Of a stretch of DNA of 64,000 nt, positions 11,105-22,010 are shown piece after piece; position 1 is the first letter of the stretch; each line of letters opens with the position of its first letter. The DNA comes from Ophioderma brevispina. Taxonomy: Eukaryota; Echinodermata; Ophiuroidea; Amphilepidida; Ophiodermatidae. The DNA is taken from positions 24,196 to 88,195 of the forward strand of contig JAMKCH010001645.1 of NCBI GenBank assembly GCA_023653785.1, in the 5' to 3' direction. The notes under the pieces are model-generated. The model saw nothing but the letters and a program-made list of their open reading frames with translations. It did no database searches and was not told the origin of the DNA. The translations under genes were made by a program, and so were the position numbers.

Positions 11105-12115
11105 ACGTGACTGTGTGGCCTCTCTCATGCTCGCCTTCAAACGCAAGGGATTTTCAGAGGAAGCTGCCTCCCTGGCGGCATGAGCAAGAAGGAAGTCAAC
11201 CTCCATTATCTACAACAGTAGACTTCGGCGCTTCACATCTTGTGGCAAGAAACACAAGGTTGATCCACATTCTGCCTCTGTAGGAGACATGGCTAACTTC
11301 CTGACAATCTCTTTTTCAAGAAAACACCTCCACCTTCAACGCAGAAACTACCTTGCGCCACTCTACTATTCATGATACCCCGACGTGATTAAGAAGATAA
11401 GAGTCCCCTCTGTCGATCTCATTAAGGAATGCTGAATAAACGCCCTACTATAGAAAGCGCACTCTTCGTGTGATCTCCTCTGGTCCTCCCGTAGTCGCCG
11501 GCGAACCGTTTGAACCATTGGACAAAGCCACTCTTCTCGACTTGACTAGAAAGACAGCATGCCTTCTGATGGCTGCATCTACCAGACGCTGTTCCTAAAT
11601 GCCATTCGTTTATCTATAGACAAGAAATACATGAGATTCTCTGATTCGAACAATGTCTCTCTTCTTCCTCGTGCGGATTCATGGCCAAACCCAGACACTC
11701 ATTATGCCCTAGCCTATACGTTCTCCCGGACTTCCCGAGTTACTGGTGATCCTGAAGATAAACGTTGGTGTCCAGTCAGGGCTCTGCAGACATGATTACC
11801 ACCGTACTTCACACACCATAAAACTTTACAAACCTGCAACAAGCAACATTATCACGCTGGTTCACTTCCTCATCTCTGATGCTTTGACAGTGAAAGCCTC
11901 GTCAAGGAACAGTACCATCGCCATAACTCGCATGCTCATGAGTAATAAGTCAGGCCACATCTGGGCTTTTCCTAGGAGTGGAAGCATATCTATATTATGT
12001 GAAGCATCGGATGGATGACGCCTACTACGTTCCAAACTGTGTACATGAAAGACCGTCCTCCCAAGCACCAATCGTGGCCAACACCATCCTGTTAGCAAAG
12101 CAGTCAGAGTAAGAG
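11105..12115 (+). pseudogene. DIRS tyrosine recombinase, broken
   Basis: The N-terminal core-binding region is visible as LAFKRKGFSEEAASLAA and then KSTSIIYNSRLRRFTS at about 11129-11240, followed by VPSVDLIK near 11404. The catalytic domain starts with GEPFEPLDKATLLDLTRKTA at about 11500-11555, with the first catalytic arginine in the TRRCSE-like segment near 11580. The CPVRALQTY block lies near 11770, a damaged HxxR box near 11955, and TTFQTVYMKD with the nucleophilic tyrosine at about 12025-12055. In DIRS elements this enzyme integrates the circular DNA copy. Several frame changes and stops separate the blocks, so no intact protein is encoded. Confidence 0.8.
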
Positions 12116-12344
12116 GGGGGATGCTATGCATTCTTATATTCATCTCTAAAGGCTGAGGAATGCCGGTTTTTATTAACCATAGTGCTTTGACAGATGTGCT
12201 GAGTTATTATTACATGTTTATAATCTATATGGTGCTGTACTTTGGGGGCAAATAGTATTTTAGCTTCCATTAAACCTCACATGGCGAGAAACTCCGCTAC
12301 AACTGAGACTACCTGCTCCACTTCCTCCACCCGTGACGGAGTGT

Positions 12345-12478
12345 GGCAGTCATGCACTATTTGGATCATTTCGTAATGTATATAATGGATTAAATAGATA
12401 TACTCCCCAAAATTGTGAGTTTATCTTATTTATATTGCATACATGTATAACTTACGAATGATCAACTATTAACCCGCA
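12345..12478. repeat. DIRS internal complementary region
   Basis: The first half (GGATCATTTCGTAATGTATA and onward) is the reverse complement of the left outer end at 3890-3925. The second half (from AAAATTGTGA through ACTTACGAATGATCA) is the reverse complement of the right outer end at 12655-12705. The two ends are therefore represented joined, as expected for the template used to restore the termini of a circular DIRS intermediate. Confidence 0.85.
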
Positions 12479-12484
12479 TCCCAG

Positions 12485-12705
12485 GCCCTTCCCCGCAAGT
12501 GGTGCCTTGGGGAAGGTACAAAATGAGCAAAGGTCAGTGACGTCATTGTGTAATCGTCTAGCATGGGACCGCTGCTATGCTGGGCGCACGACACTTTAAA
12601 TGTGGCAATAGCGGTGTCTCAAGGCCTTTTTGAGCACAAAAAATGCACTAGAATGGATCAATTCGTAAAGTATAACATTTATAAAATGATAATTCACAAT
12701 TTTGA
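12485..12705 (-). repeat. DIRS right inverted terminal repeat
   Basis: Reverse complement of the left terminal repeat at 3885-4075. It contains GTGACGTCA, CTAGCATGGGACCGCTG, GGTGTCTCAAGG and TGCACTAGAATGGATC and ends near AATTCACAATTTT at about 12703. It is slightly longer than the left copy and differs by substitutions and small indels, consistent with age. Confidence 0.85.
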
Positions 12706-13019
12706 GTGAGTATAATCACCACTATCCTCAAACATGGATTTGGTATTGGTAATGACTCGTAATAGAAGATTTCTTTAACATATCGATCAAACCAGTTGGA
12801 TGGTGCTCAGGAGTCGAGTAGATCAATGCAAGTTTGACTTCTTTTTAAAGTCTTTGTGTTAAGCAACCTGAGTTTCCATGAAGCCATAAATAATGATAAC
12901 ATTGAAAACGTTGACTTAAAACTAATTAAAGATACTAACCATAATCTTATGTACTTCTGAAGCTGAGATTAAAGCTAAGCAAAGGTTGTAGCAGCCTAAA
13001 TCTGTTGGCATTTTGGCAG
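12706..13019. other. Spacer right of DIRS element
   Basis: AT-rich sequence between the DIRS right end and the inverted-repeat arm. No gene or site is supported. Confidence 0.4.
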
Positions 13020-13560
13020 CCAATATGTTGGGCCATTTTGGCAGCCATCTGGGATCTATGGTATTATGAAGGATTAAGTATTTAAAAAAAGTACAAATTT
13101 GAATTCTTGACGCAAAAACCTATACCAAGAAATTAGAATCATATTGTATTAGCTGTAGAAGCTGCGCTATTGCTAATTATATGTGCTGGCGGCCATCTTG
13201 GCGGCCATCTGGATTTCGGTAAGGGAGACTTTAGTGTTAAAAAGAAGTACAAATTTGAATTCATGACCCCCCAAATCCACACAAACACAAGAAATCATCC
13301 CTTATAGCTGCTTTAAAAACTGAGCTATTGCTATTATATGTGGTGGCCGCCATCTTGGTGGCCATCTTGGATTTCAAAATGCTCACGGGTGCAATGTTGG
13401 CACCCCTCAGTTTCTGAATCAGTAGGTCTTCAAGAGATTGCAGACAACAGCCCCTAAAAAAATTGTGCGAGACCTACTTTTGGTCAGGTTAAACAAAATG
13501 GGGTTTTGGCCCCAGACTAGATGACTTTTGTTTGAATTGAAAATGGTACCAACAGTGTTC
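13020..13560 (-). repeat. Right arm of the 13 kb inverted-repeat pair
   Basis: Reverse complement of 505-1090. At least three internal units are visible, near 13000-13130, 13180-13260 and 13320-13375. Each has a GCGGCCATCTTGG-type block, and the first two carry an AAGTACAAATTTGAATTC spacer. The outermost shared part contains GGCACCCCTCAG and GTTTTGGCCCCA. Confidence 0.7.
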
Positions 13561-13565
13561 CATTC

Positions 13566-13925
13566 TTAAGTTGACAAGATAGCTCAATCAGGTAAGACGC
13601 TCGACTCAAGGGTATGCTCATCCATGCGATAGCGTGCGTTCGAGCCCTGTGAGATTCAGCTATCTTGTAATTTCCCTGGACAAGAAATTAAACGCTTGGT
13701 TGTCTCGATTACCCAGGCGATATTTGGGGAGTTGGTCACGGCTGCAATGGTATCTCGAGTATGTTGTGATAAGGGTAAGCGCTGATCACGTTCTGCTGCA
13801 TCCCTTGAAATGATGCTAAATGGTTATGGTATGGATGGGCCACAGTGATCAGCGGCCATTTGTCGAAAGAGCTTAGAGGCCACTAGATAAGGCGTATATA
13901 AATCGTGCTATGATCTATTATTATG
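13566..13925 (+). mobile_element. tRNA-derived SINE
   Basis: The head has an A-box-like AGATAGCTCAATCAGGTAAG and a B-box-like GTGCGTTCGAGCCC at about 13625-13640, that is, an internal RNA polymerase III promoter. The body contains TTTCCCTGGACAAGAAATTAAA. It ends in GGCGTATATAAATCG...TATTATTAT, the GCGCTATATAAAT-type tail with a short ATT repeat that is common among invertebrate deuterostome SINEs. Family membership is recalled, not computed. Such elements are non-coding and depend on a partner LINE. Confidence 0.75.
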
Positions 13926-14496
13926 AAAGTTCGTTGGAACCCAAAATACCATTTGATAAAATATGCATTATTTAGTTCACCACCTCATAGGACACTTTTT
14001 GTAAGCTTATAGGAAGAAAGGATTCTTTCAAAAGATGAAAAATTCAGTGAAGTATATTATCTGAAAATTAAGTCACTGTGTAGAAGATTTAAGCGACTAC
14101 GGACATTTCCAGAAAAATGTGACCAATTTGTTTGAACTATTTAAAAAAATATTTTCGCAATATTTATACCAAGTATTAAATCACGCATAATTAGAATAAG
14201 CTGAAAACGCTTCTTTTTGTACAAAACGATGATTTAGCCATTTTATTTTCTCTCTGTAGGGCTGATTAGGGCAGCAAGGGAGGTTCAAAAATAATTTGAG
14301 TTTCCTTTTCATGTTTGCCCAATAAACCTTCAAAACATTTCCCCAAAATGCTCCTCTCAAAAAATTAAACTCTCAGGGGGAGAGGGGAATATCTGACTGC
14401 ATCTTTAATACATTTTACTGATAAAGACTAATAAGAGGACTGTAGCTTTGTGTCTTATCTCAAACTTTACCCTTATTTTCTGCTGTAATATTTCAG
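13926..14496. other. No feature seen before first recognised LONP1 exon
   Basis: Non-coding AT-rich sequence. No earlier LONP1 exon is recognisable here or further upstream in the window. Confidence 0.4.
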
Positions 14497-14580
14497 GTTC
14501 CTAAAAGGTTGATGATGGCTCTGAATCTACTAAAGAAGGAGTATGAACTTAGTAAATTACAACAAAAACTGGGTAGAGAG
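14497..14580 (+). CDS. LONP1: LONP1 exon A (partial gene)
   Basis: An in-frame exon of 28 codons, bounded by TATTTCAG and GTAAAC. It translates to [20 protein letters not shown] followed by LQQKLGRE, which matches the helical region between the substrate-binding N-domain and the AAA+ module of mitochondrial Lon protease, as I recall the human protein (AKRLSLALELLKKEFELSK). LONP1 is an ATP-dependent serine protease of the mitochondrial matrix that degrades misfolded and regulatory proteins and binds mitochondrial DNA. Both boundaries are phase 0. Upstream exons for the targeting sequence and N-domain are absent from the window, so the gene is incomplete or its 5' part lies elsewhere. Confidence 0.93.
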
Positions 14581-15396
14581 GTAAACATATTATAAATTAA
14601 GATTAATATAATACTTGTTTGTGTAACCTTGTTACATTGTTTACTCTGCCTTTTTTCAACATGTCTAAAACATTGTTAAACTTAGACTAGGTCCGTGGGT
14701 AGTTTAAGGCATGTTTAACTTCAGGCTTTCATCAAATGCCTGATAGTTTCAGCTATATGTGATACTCGTGGTTAGACCAGTTGTCTCCTTTATTTCTCTT
14801 ATCTTTCTTTTTTTGCGAGTCTTCAGTTGATTTCTTCTCGTCCATTTTTCCTTTGCTTCTATTTTTATGCTTGTGTGTATAGTATTGAATTATAGCAGGT
14901 GCAACACAGTGACGTACAAGTTTTAAATAGGCCCAGGGTTTTGTCTCCATCACTGAAGAAATTCTGAAGCTCCTTGCATAACTCGACATTCTTGAAATTT
15001 ACTCGAGGGCTTCCTGCATAGCATTTCCAACTACGGAAGGCTTTATCTTACATATAAATTATTCACATGCACGTAATATTATAGGCGAAGATAAGTCCGA
15101 GTTCGGTGGATGATATTTGCGGCATTTAAATACTGTGGTTAGCTAAACAACTTGTTAAAATATTTAACCTGTGGTTTTTTAAACTGTGTGTCTAGCTAAC
15201 CACAGTTGAGGACTAACCACCGTTTATTTTAAACATCCTTTGAGAATACGGCCCCAAATGTTTACAAAAATGAAAAATGGAAATCTTTGCAGCAAGTTGA
15301 AGATTTAATAGGAAGAATGACACATGACAAATTACCTAAGGAAGTTCTGATACATAGTGTTCTCGTGTGTGGGGGTGGGGTAGAAAGGATGTATAA
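14581..15396 (+). other. LONP1 intron, part 1
   Basis: Intron sequence after exon A. It contains a hairpin with 13-base arms, CTGTGGTTAGCTA at 15133-15145 and TAGCTAACCACAG at 15193-15205, and otherwise nothing recognised. The - strand open frame at 14753-14989 is not supported. Confidence 0.5.
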
Positions 15397-15792
15397 GGGT
15401 CCCCATCAGAGGATGATTTAAGCTCGACCCAAAATACAATTCGAATCCCCAAATTACGTCCTAAAAGTACCACATACTTCCTCACACTCCTACTCTTTTG
15501 CACGCAAAAACGCCAACTTGAACTTCAGGCACTGTGTTTGCCCATAGAACTTTACGGTAATTGAGGAAAAGGGGCTGAAAACGGTAGAGAACATGTCTAT
15601 CTTCAGGGATCACCTAAAAAAGTCTGATTACCCTCAAGTTTAGCAGCTGAACTCAGCACTTTGAAGTTGGCATTTGTGACAGGTTTTGCGTGCAAAAGAA
15701 TAGGAGTGTGAGAAAGTACATGGTAATTTTATGACATAATTTGGTGATTCAAATTGCATTTTGGCTCGCTTAAATCATCTTCTGGGTCCCCA
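15397..15792. mobile_element. Fold-back element in LONP1 intron
   Basis: Two arms of about 130 bp face each other around a spacer of about 130 bp. The left arm has GATGATTTAAGC, CTTCCTCACACTCCTA and CTTTTGCACGC; the right arm carries the reverse complements GCGTGCAAAAG, TAGGAGTGTGAG and GCTTAAATCATC. The outer ends read GGGTCCCC on both sides. This is typical of a non-autonomous palindromic DNA element without coding capacity. Confidence 0.8.
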
Positions 15793-16092
15793 TTTCCATG
15801 GGCCTGCATGCCTATTCAGGGTTCTTCTTTTGTACCATACCTTACTTTTTGGTGTTATTTTTTAGTGAAGATAATAAACTAAGAATAAAATAAAAAGTTG
15901 TGGGCAGTAGAGGCACAAATTCAAATTGGGGAAGGGTATAGTCTAGTACAGTAGCATTGGGGAATGATTAAGGCTCTCTGGAAGAATAGACACCCCTGGT
16001 GGTGTCTGGATTGACTAAATATCAACAAGGCTTGTAAAAATATATACAAATCATTAACATTTATTATATGGCCATTACTCTGGTGGTTGTAG

Positions 16093-16224
16093 GTGGAAGA
16101 GAAGGTGAAAACAGCCCACCGTAAATTTATGCTTCAAGAACAACTCAAGATCATCAAGAAAGAACTAGGCCTGGAGAAGGATGACAAAGATGCAATTGAG
16201 GAGAAATTCAAAGAGAGACTGAAA
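16093..16224 (+). CDS. LONP1: LONP1 exon B (partial gene)
   Basis: An in-frame exon of 44 codons, bounded by TTGTAG and GTGAGT, phase 0 at both ends. It begins [12 protein letters not shown] and contains [20 protein letters not shown], the most conserved helix of eukaryotic Lon proteases, and then [11 protein letters not shown]. It continues directly from exon A, whose last residues GRE join VEEK as in other LONP1 proteins. This long helical segment arranges substrate entry to the hexameric ATPase ring. The exon is intact, with no sign of decay. Confidence 0.95.
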
Positions 16225-16295
16225 GTGAGTATTGGTATTTTTTAAGGCAAGTGCTAGTTTTGTTTTGCTTGTTTTGTTTGTCAGTGTGACTAAAT

Positions 16296-16831
16296 TTAAA
16301 GCGGCACTGGCACATTTTCAAAAAATATGAAATTTCTTCCATTTGCTCTCAAATGATAGTCTAGGCCATTGGAAGAACAGAGATATATTTTACACATAAA
16401 AATAACATACCCCAAAACAGATAGGGACATTGATATGAGGATAAAGACATCCAGGTAATTTGTAGGCCAACTTAGTTTTCCATAACTTTAATCAACAAAT
16501 GTGTATATTACATGAATATTTTTGACTCATACTCACTGATATTAAAACCACAAAGGTTATAGACCGATCAAACAGTGTGCATAGCGTGGGAAACATGCAT
16601 ACGGCATGCATGTTCTTGTGTTAAACGCCATTTTTGTCGTCTGCTGAATTTAACGTCGCCGGCGACGTTAAATTATAAAATCGTTCTGTTTACCCATAAG
16701 GAAGCTGATTTGGTCTTAATCATTTCGGGTGAGCGCTTTTGTATATAAAAGCCTTACAACCATGCAAAAATATTGATTTTGAAAAATCTTGAGGGCGCAC
16801 TATTTTTCAAATGTGCCAGTGTCTCTTTAAA
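16296..16831. mobile_element. TTAA-flanked inverted-repeat element in LONP1 intron
   Basis: The left end reads TTTAAAGCGGCACTGGCACA; the right end is its near reverse complement, ATGTGCCAGTGTCTCTTTAA. The terminal repeats extend into a run of A/T. The TTAA at both ends suggests a piggyBac-type target site, which is an inference. Inside is a perfect 28 bp palindrome at 16647-16674, with half AATTTAACGTCGCC. A fragment similar to the right end occurs at about 34055-34097. Confidence 0.7.
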
Positions 16832-16915
16832 AGTTTTTTTATTTTAATTTTTTTTTCTAATTTAATTTACTTTGATGTTATTGATAAACGTAATGTGAAT
16901 CTGGTTAACTTTCAG

Positions 16916-17004
16916 GACAAAACAGTACCGAAAGCTGCCATGGATGTAATTGATGAAGAAATGAACAAACTTGGTTTTCTTGATAACCACTCATCTGAAT
17001 TCAG
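16916..17004 (+). CDS. LONP1: LONP1 exon C (partial gene)
   Basis: Bounded by CTTTCAG and GTAAAA; 89 bp, ending in phase 2. It translates to [20 protein letters not shown] and then FLDNHSSEF, matching the Lon segment just before the NVTRNYLDWL-type block. It follows exon B without loss or gain of residues relative to LONP1 proteins. The next expected exon, which should encode the conserved segment ending in the KKRIL sequence before EFIAVSQL, was not found between here and 21615. Confidence 0.93.
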
Positions 17005-17057
17005 GTAAAACAATTTTAGGATTGCAATATTAGTGCTTGACAGGTAGGTAATACATC

Positions 17058-17692
17058 CAGTGGCAGATTTAAGAGTCAGCAGTGTCAGCAGCTGCTGACA
17101 GGGCCCCCTTAAAATATTGCTCTCAGGGTCCCCTAAGACACCCCTAGTCGCACTAAAGTCATTACTTCGTTATTTTTATTATTATTACAATTAGAGGACC
17201 GATACTCCGAGGTATACCCAACAGTGGTTAACCACTCTACTAGGTGTATCCTTCGAAACTTGACCAAACGGCTTGGGGGCACAATCAGGTAAACAACCTA
17301 CTTTTCTCGAAACTGACTGTGCTATACATGTACAGGTATGTACTCTCTGTACATGGGACCAGACAGGCTTCACGTCCCCTCCTAGGACGGGATGATTCTC
17401 GCGTGGTTCATTTGCCCAAGATCCCAAATGACCCAGGGGAGAGCGGAATTCTAGTGTTACTCAATAGAGTTTCATATACAAATTAAAATATCAGAATTAG
17501 TACCCGATTAAAATCCCAGCTAGTGGCCTTACCGGGGTTTGAACCGGGGGACCCATCTTGCACCAAAGGCGAATATCTACCAAGTGGGTCCAACGTCTCC
17601 CTTTTTTCACTGCACTCTTCACTTCGCGACGCTAAAAGGCCCCCACCTTAAAGCCTGCTGACAGGGCCATTTTGCTTAAAAATCCGCCACTG
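17058..17692. mobile_element. hAT-type non-autonomous transposon with nested SINE
   Basis: The left end is CAGTGGCAGATTTAAGAG; the right end is AAAAATCCGCCACTG, which gives inverted termini of the CAGTGGCGGATTT type common in hAT elements. The flanking octamers AATACATC (17050-17057) and AATACAAT (17693-17700) look like the 8 bp target duplication, with two mismatches. Next to the termini, GCTGACAGGGCCCCC is mirrored by a reverse-complement partner near 17637-17670. No transposase is encoded. A SINE occupies most of the interior. Confidence 0.8.
17160..17610 (-). mobile_element. tRNA-derived SINE nested in hAT element
   Basis: Read on the - strand, the head has a B-box-like CCGGTTCAAACCCCGG (17533-17548) preceded by a tRNA-like arm. 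The body contains ATCCCGTCCTAGGAGGGGAC, resembling a central block that I recall from SINEs of marine invertebrates. The 3' end is CTAATTGTAATAATAATAA, a short ATA repeat tail. The + strand frames at 17191-17486 are shadows. Confidence 0.75.
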
Positions 17693-17929
17693 AATACAAT
17701 CTTTAATGTAGAGAGCCATCGAGGATCAGTGGTGATGCTACACAAAAGGTTGATGCACACCTTGGAATAACATTCACATGTCAGCAAAACTGCCATTTCC
17801 ATAGACACACACAGTGAAAAATTCAATTTTTTGCCATAAAGGTTAGGAAAATCAGATTTTCATGCGGTTTTTGACTCTACTTGTTGGGAAATGACTAGTT
17901 TATATAATGACAGCATTTTAGAGCTATAA

Positions 17930-18180
17930 TAAGGTGTTTGAGTCGCTAAAATTGCGAAATATCAATTTTCCACCCTATATTCAGTATTTTCGTACTTTCC
18001 TCAACATTTGACGTCATGGTGACGTCATAATGGGGATGCTATTACTTATTTTGGTACCAACGGAAAGAAGAAACTCTAAGCTATCCTTTGGTACCAAATT
18101 TACAGGAATCGGGTGTTCAGTAACGAAAATCACGGGGGGTTTTGTTACAAAAAATGGCTCAGGTACATGAGGGTTAATAC
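17930..18180 (+). repeat. Dispersed repeat, copy 1 of 3
   Basis: About 250 bp shared with 36600-36870. Common landmarks are AAAATTGCGAA, ATATCAAT, GACGTCAT..GACGTCATAA, TTTGGTACCA, TTACAGGAATCGG.TGTTCAGTAACGAAAA and GTTTTGTTACAAAAA. A more diverged relative is at 59500-59740. No coding capacity is seen. It contains paired TGACGTCA-like sites. Confidence 0.7.
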
Positions 18181-19180
18181 ACATCATGGAATACAAGGTC
18201 TATAGATACCATTATAATTGTGTATCAGGTTGAGAAGGGCCTTTGAGTTCGAGGAGGGAGGTTCGAGGAGGAGGGGGCCTCCAAAGAAGACATGGAAGAA
18301 GCAAGTGGAGGAGGAGAGTAGGAGGGTTGGGTTGAGGATGGAGAATGCAATTGCATTGAATCGGGTGGAGTGGAAGGAAGGAGTAAGGGCGGTTGCTGCC
18401 AGTGTGAGGTGAATCCAGCCACCCCAGTTTACGGGGACAAAACCGGATTTAAAACTTTGGATTTACTACTACATCGTGTATCAGGTTGAGTGTGATTTTA
18501 TTTACAATATTAAAGCATACCCTGGAACAGATGGTTTGTAGAGATCTATGAACATAACTTGAAAGGTTTGTAGAGAACATGAACAATGTTGAAAGGTTTA
18601 TAGAGATCCATGAACAAAGTTGAAAGGTTTATAGAGATCCATGAACAAAGATGAAAAGTTAAGAGAAATCCATGAACAAAATGTGAAAGGTTTATAGAGA
18701 TCCATGAACAAAGTTGAAAAAGATATCCATGAACAAAGTTAAAATGTTTATAGAAATCCAAAAACAAAGGTGAAAGGTTAATAGAGGTGATAGAAATGAC
18801 ATGTACAAAGTTGATGCACCCCTGGAATGAAAAGTCTATATAAACCCTAATGTGATACTTTGTATCAGTTTGACACACCCCAGGATGAAAGGTCTATAGA
18901 AAGAGATCAGTGTACAAGATTGATGCAACCTCCAGAATGAAGCATCTATTGGGAGAACACTGCAATGGCATGTACAATTAAAATTGCTGCATATACTGGA
19001 ATGAAAAGTCTACAAAGAGATTAGTGTAATGCTTTGAAGAAGACTAATGCACACCCAGAATGAAGGGCCTGTGGATTGATCATGTGGTACCCTCATACCC
19101 TCAGAATAAAAGGGCCTTCAAGAGATAATTGCATTGCTGTTCATGAGGTTGATGTACACCCTGGAATGAAAGGTTTACAT
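18150..19180 (+). repeat. Degenerate minisatellite array
   Basis: From 18540 to 18785 there are about seven units of roughly 34 bp with the core GGTTTATAGAGATCCATGAA. Around this core (18180-18220 and 18800-19180) a longer unit of roughly 65-75 bp repeats, with cores such as CACCC.GGAATGAAAGGTCTA and AATG.TTTGTATCAGTTTGA. Copies are imperfect. A truncated LINE has inserted at 18235-18476. Confidence 0.8.
18235..18476 (+). mobile_element. 5'-truncated LINE, 3' end with target-site duplication
   Basis: The frame 18218-18412 encodes RGPPKKTWKKQVEEESRRVG and then MENAIALNRVEWKEGVRAV, typical of the extreme C-terminus of non-LTR retrotransposon reverse transcriptases (the RGRPKxTW...DRxxWR segment). 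The stop is followed by ATCCAGCCACCCCAGTTTAC and a TACTACTAC tail. The insertion is flanked by the direct repeat TGTATCAGGTTGAG at 18221-18234 and 18477-18490, a 14 bp target-site duplication. The 3' part shares sequence with 23213-23285 and 25285-25360. Confidence 0.88.
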
Positions 19181-20273
19181 ACCTTAAATGTCGGTAATAA
19201 GGCTCACCCGTCTCTTAAACGCCCCTCAGATTATTGCCAAGTTTCATCACAATTCCGTGGTAATAAACTTTCTACAAAATGCTTTGCTGGCTAAATGCTC
19301 TGCCCAATTTACTTCATTATTATGTTTTGAGAATCTTCCGTCCTATATTACTATACACATGCTGGAAAACCAATAAAAACAACACTTCTCAACAATCTAC
19401 GCTCTCTCGAAACTTTGGTGTCCAAATACTTACAACACTTTAGATCAATCCCCCTTAACTTTCTTTGAATTTTAAACGGAACGCATTCCTAATGCAGTTT
19501 ATGTCTGTGCACCCTGGTAACGAGACAGTATTAAGCCGCATGCGCACACAAATCCACTAGGCTAAATCCTTCTTGCTAGTCATCGCTGGCCCGCCATGTT
19601 CATCGAATAATTCAGCATAATGCCGTGTGAGGGCCAAGGATTCAGGCTAATTATGTACCACGGAAGTAACATAGCGTGTGCACATGAATTCCAGTCATGT
19701 CATGTCATGTCGATTTTGCATCGGTCATGTCAACATGGTCAAGGACGCGTTTGTTTTTATTTTAAATTTTCTGCTGGTGGAAGTAGATTTGCCGGAAGAT
19801 TGATTAAATGTGTGGATAGTGCCCACACCAGGAGAGTACCGCTGTTGGAGTAAAGATTTTCAGGTCAGTTAAAGGTAACGCTGATCCAGTGTCAGGGGCG
19901 TAGGTCACTAGCAGGGCCATGGCCCAATGGTACCATTTACTCATGTCCATGAACTTGTCATGCTTGTACTTCGAGTCTCCTGGTAATTGTAGGCAAGAGC
20001 AACTCGCGAAAACCTTGAAGTTGAAACAATTTTTGTTGAGTCCGCCAGAAGACGGATGTAATTAACAAATGGATCTCTAAAAAACATCAGATCGGCAATA
20101 AATAGTCATCTTAAGAGGTACAGGGGGATTGTTATTTTTGACAGAGCTCAGACTGAGCCCAAGTCCAATGAATTTCATGAACGGGCCAAGCTAAAGTTGA
20201 AATGAATGTGTATAGTAATATAAGGACACAAGAGTCCGCAAAACATAATAATGTAAATGGAATTCTGGTTTCG
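19181..20273. other. No feature seen (within LONP1 intron)
   Basis: Non-coding. The expected LONP1 exon between 17004 and 21615 is not recognisable here. A short (CATGT)n stretch occurs at about 19697-19712. Confidence 0.4.
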
Positions 20274-20393
20274 CCCAATACCAACATTTATTGGATCGCT
20301 ATGAGTTGCCAAAATATTGGGCTCGACTGCGTCCGCTCAATATTTTTTTCAACTCATAGCTGGACCAATAATTTGGGTATTGGACTTAAAGAA
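20274..20393. repeat. Imperfect palindrome of about 120 bp
   Basis: CCAATACC.AACATTTATTGG and CTATGAGTTG on the left are mirrored by CAACTCATAG, CCAATAATTTGGGTATTGG on the right; the inner parts (AAAATATTGGGCT and its partner) also pair. The whole unit can fold into one long hairpin, as expected of a very short fold-back element. Confidence 0.75.
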
Positions 20394-21791
<1,398 letters not shown>

Positions 21792-22010
21792 TAAGTTTGC
21801 GATAGCTGCCATTGTGTTGTGCATGTATATGATAACTATTTATCTTTCCTTGAGTCAGTGGCCCTTGAAATGGTTCTTCAAGGCTAACCGTGTTCCTGAT
21901 TAGCAGTTAAAGAGCCCTGACCAAAGAACTTGGCCTAATATTAGGTTTGTGAAATTTCTGACAAGTGGCAGCTATTGCACTTACGAACTTGTTGCACTCA
22001 CACGATGGTG

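Larger units (their letters stand above)
3880..12705 (+). mobile_element. DIRS-type retrotransposon, structurally complete, coding regions broken
   Basis: The element has the hallmark DIRS architecture: inverted terminal repeats at both ends, an internal complementary region directly inside the right repeat that matches both outer ends joined together, and remnants of gag, RT/RNase H and tyrosine recombinase in that order on the + strand. DIRS elements are thought to copy their RNA into circular DNA and integrate with the recombinase, without the integrase of LTR elements and without target-site duplications. Each coding region contains several stops and frameshifts, so this copy cannot make intact proteins as it stands. 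Whether the breaks are true mutations or base-calling indels cannot be told from the sequence. Outer boundaries are accurate to about 10-15 bases. Confidence 0.88.

Noticed and set aside
13566..13640. A functional tRNA gene
   Set aside because: Has A- and B-box-like sequences but no complete cloverleaf, and it continues into a SINE body and tail.
18218..18412. A small glutamate/arginine-rich host protein
   Set aside because: It is the C-terminal coding end of a truncated LINE, with a target-site duplication around it.
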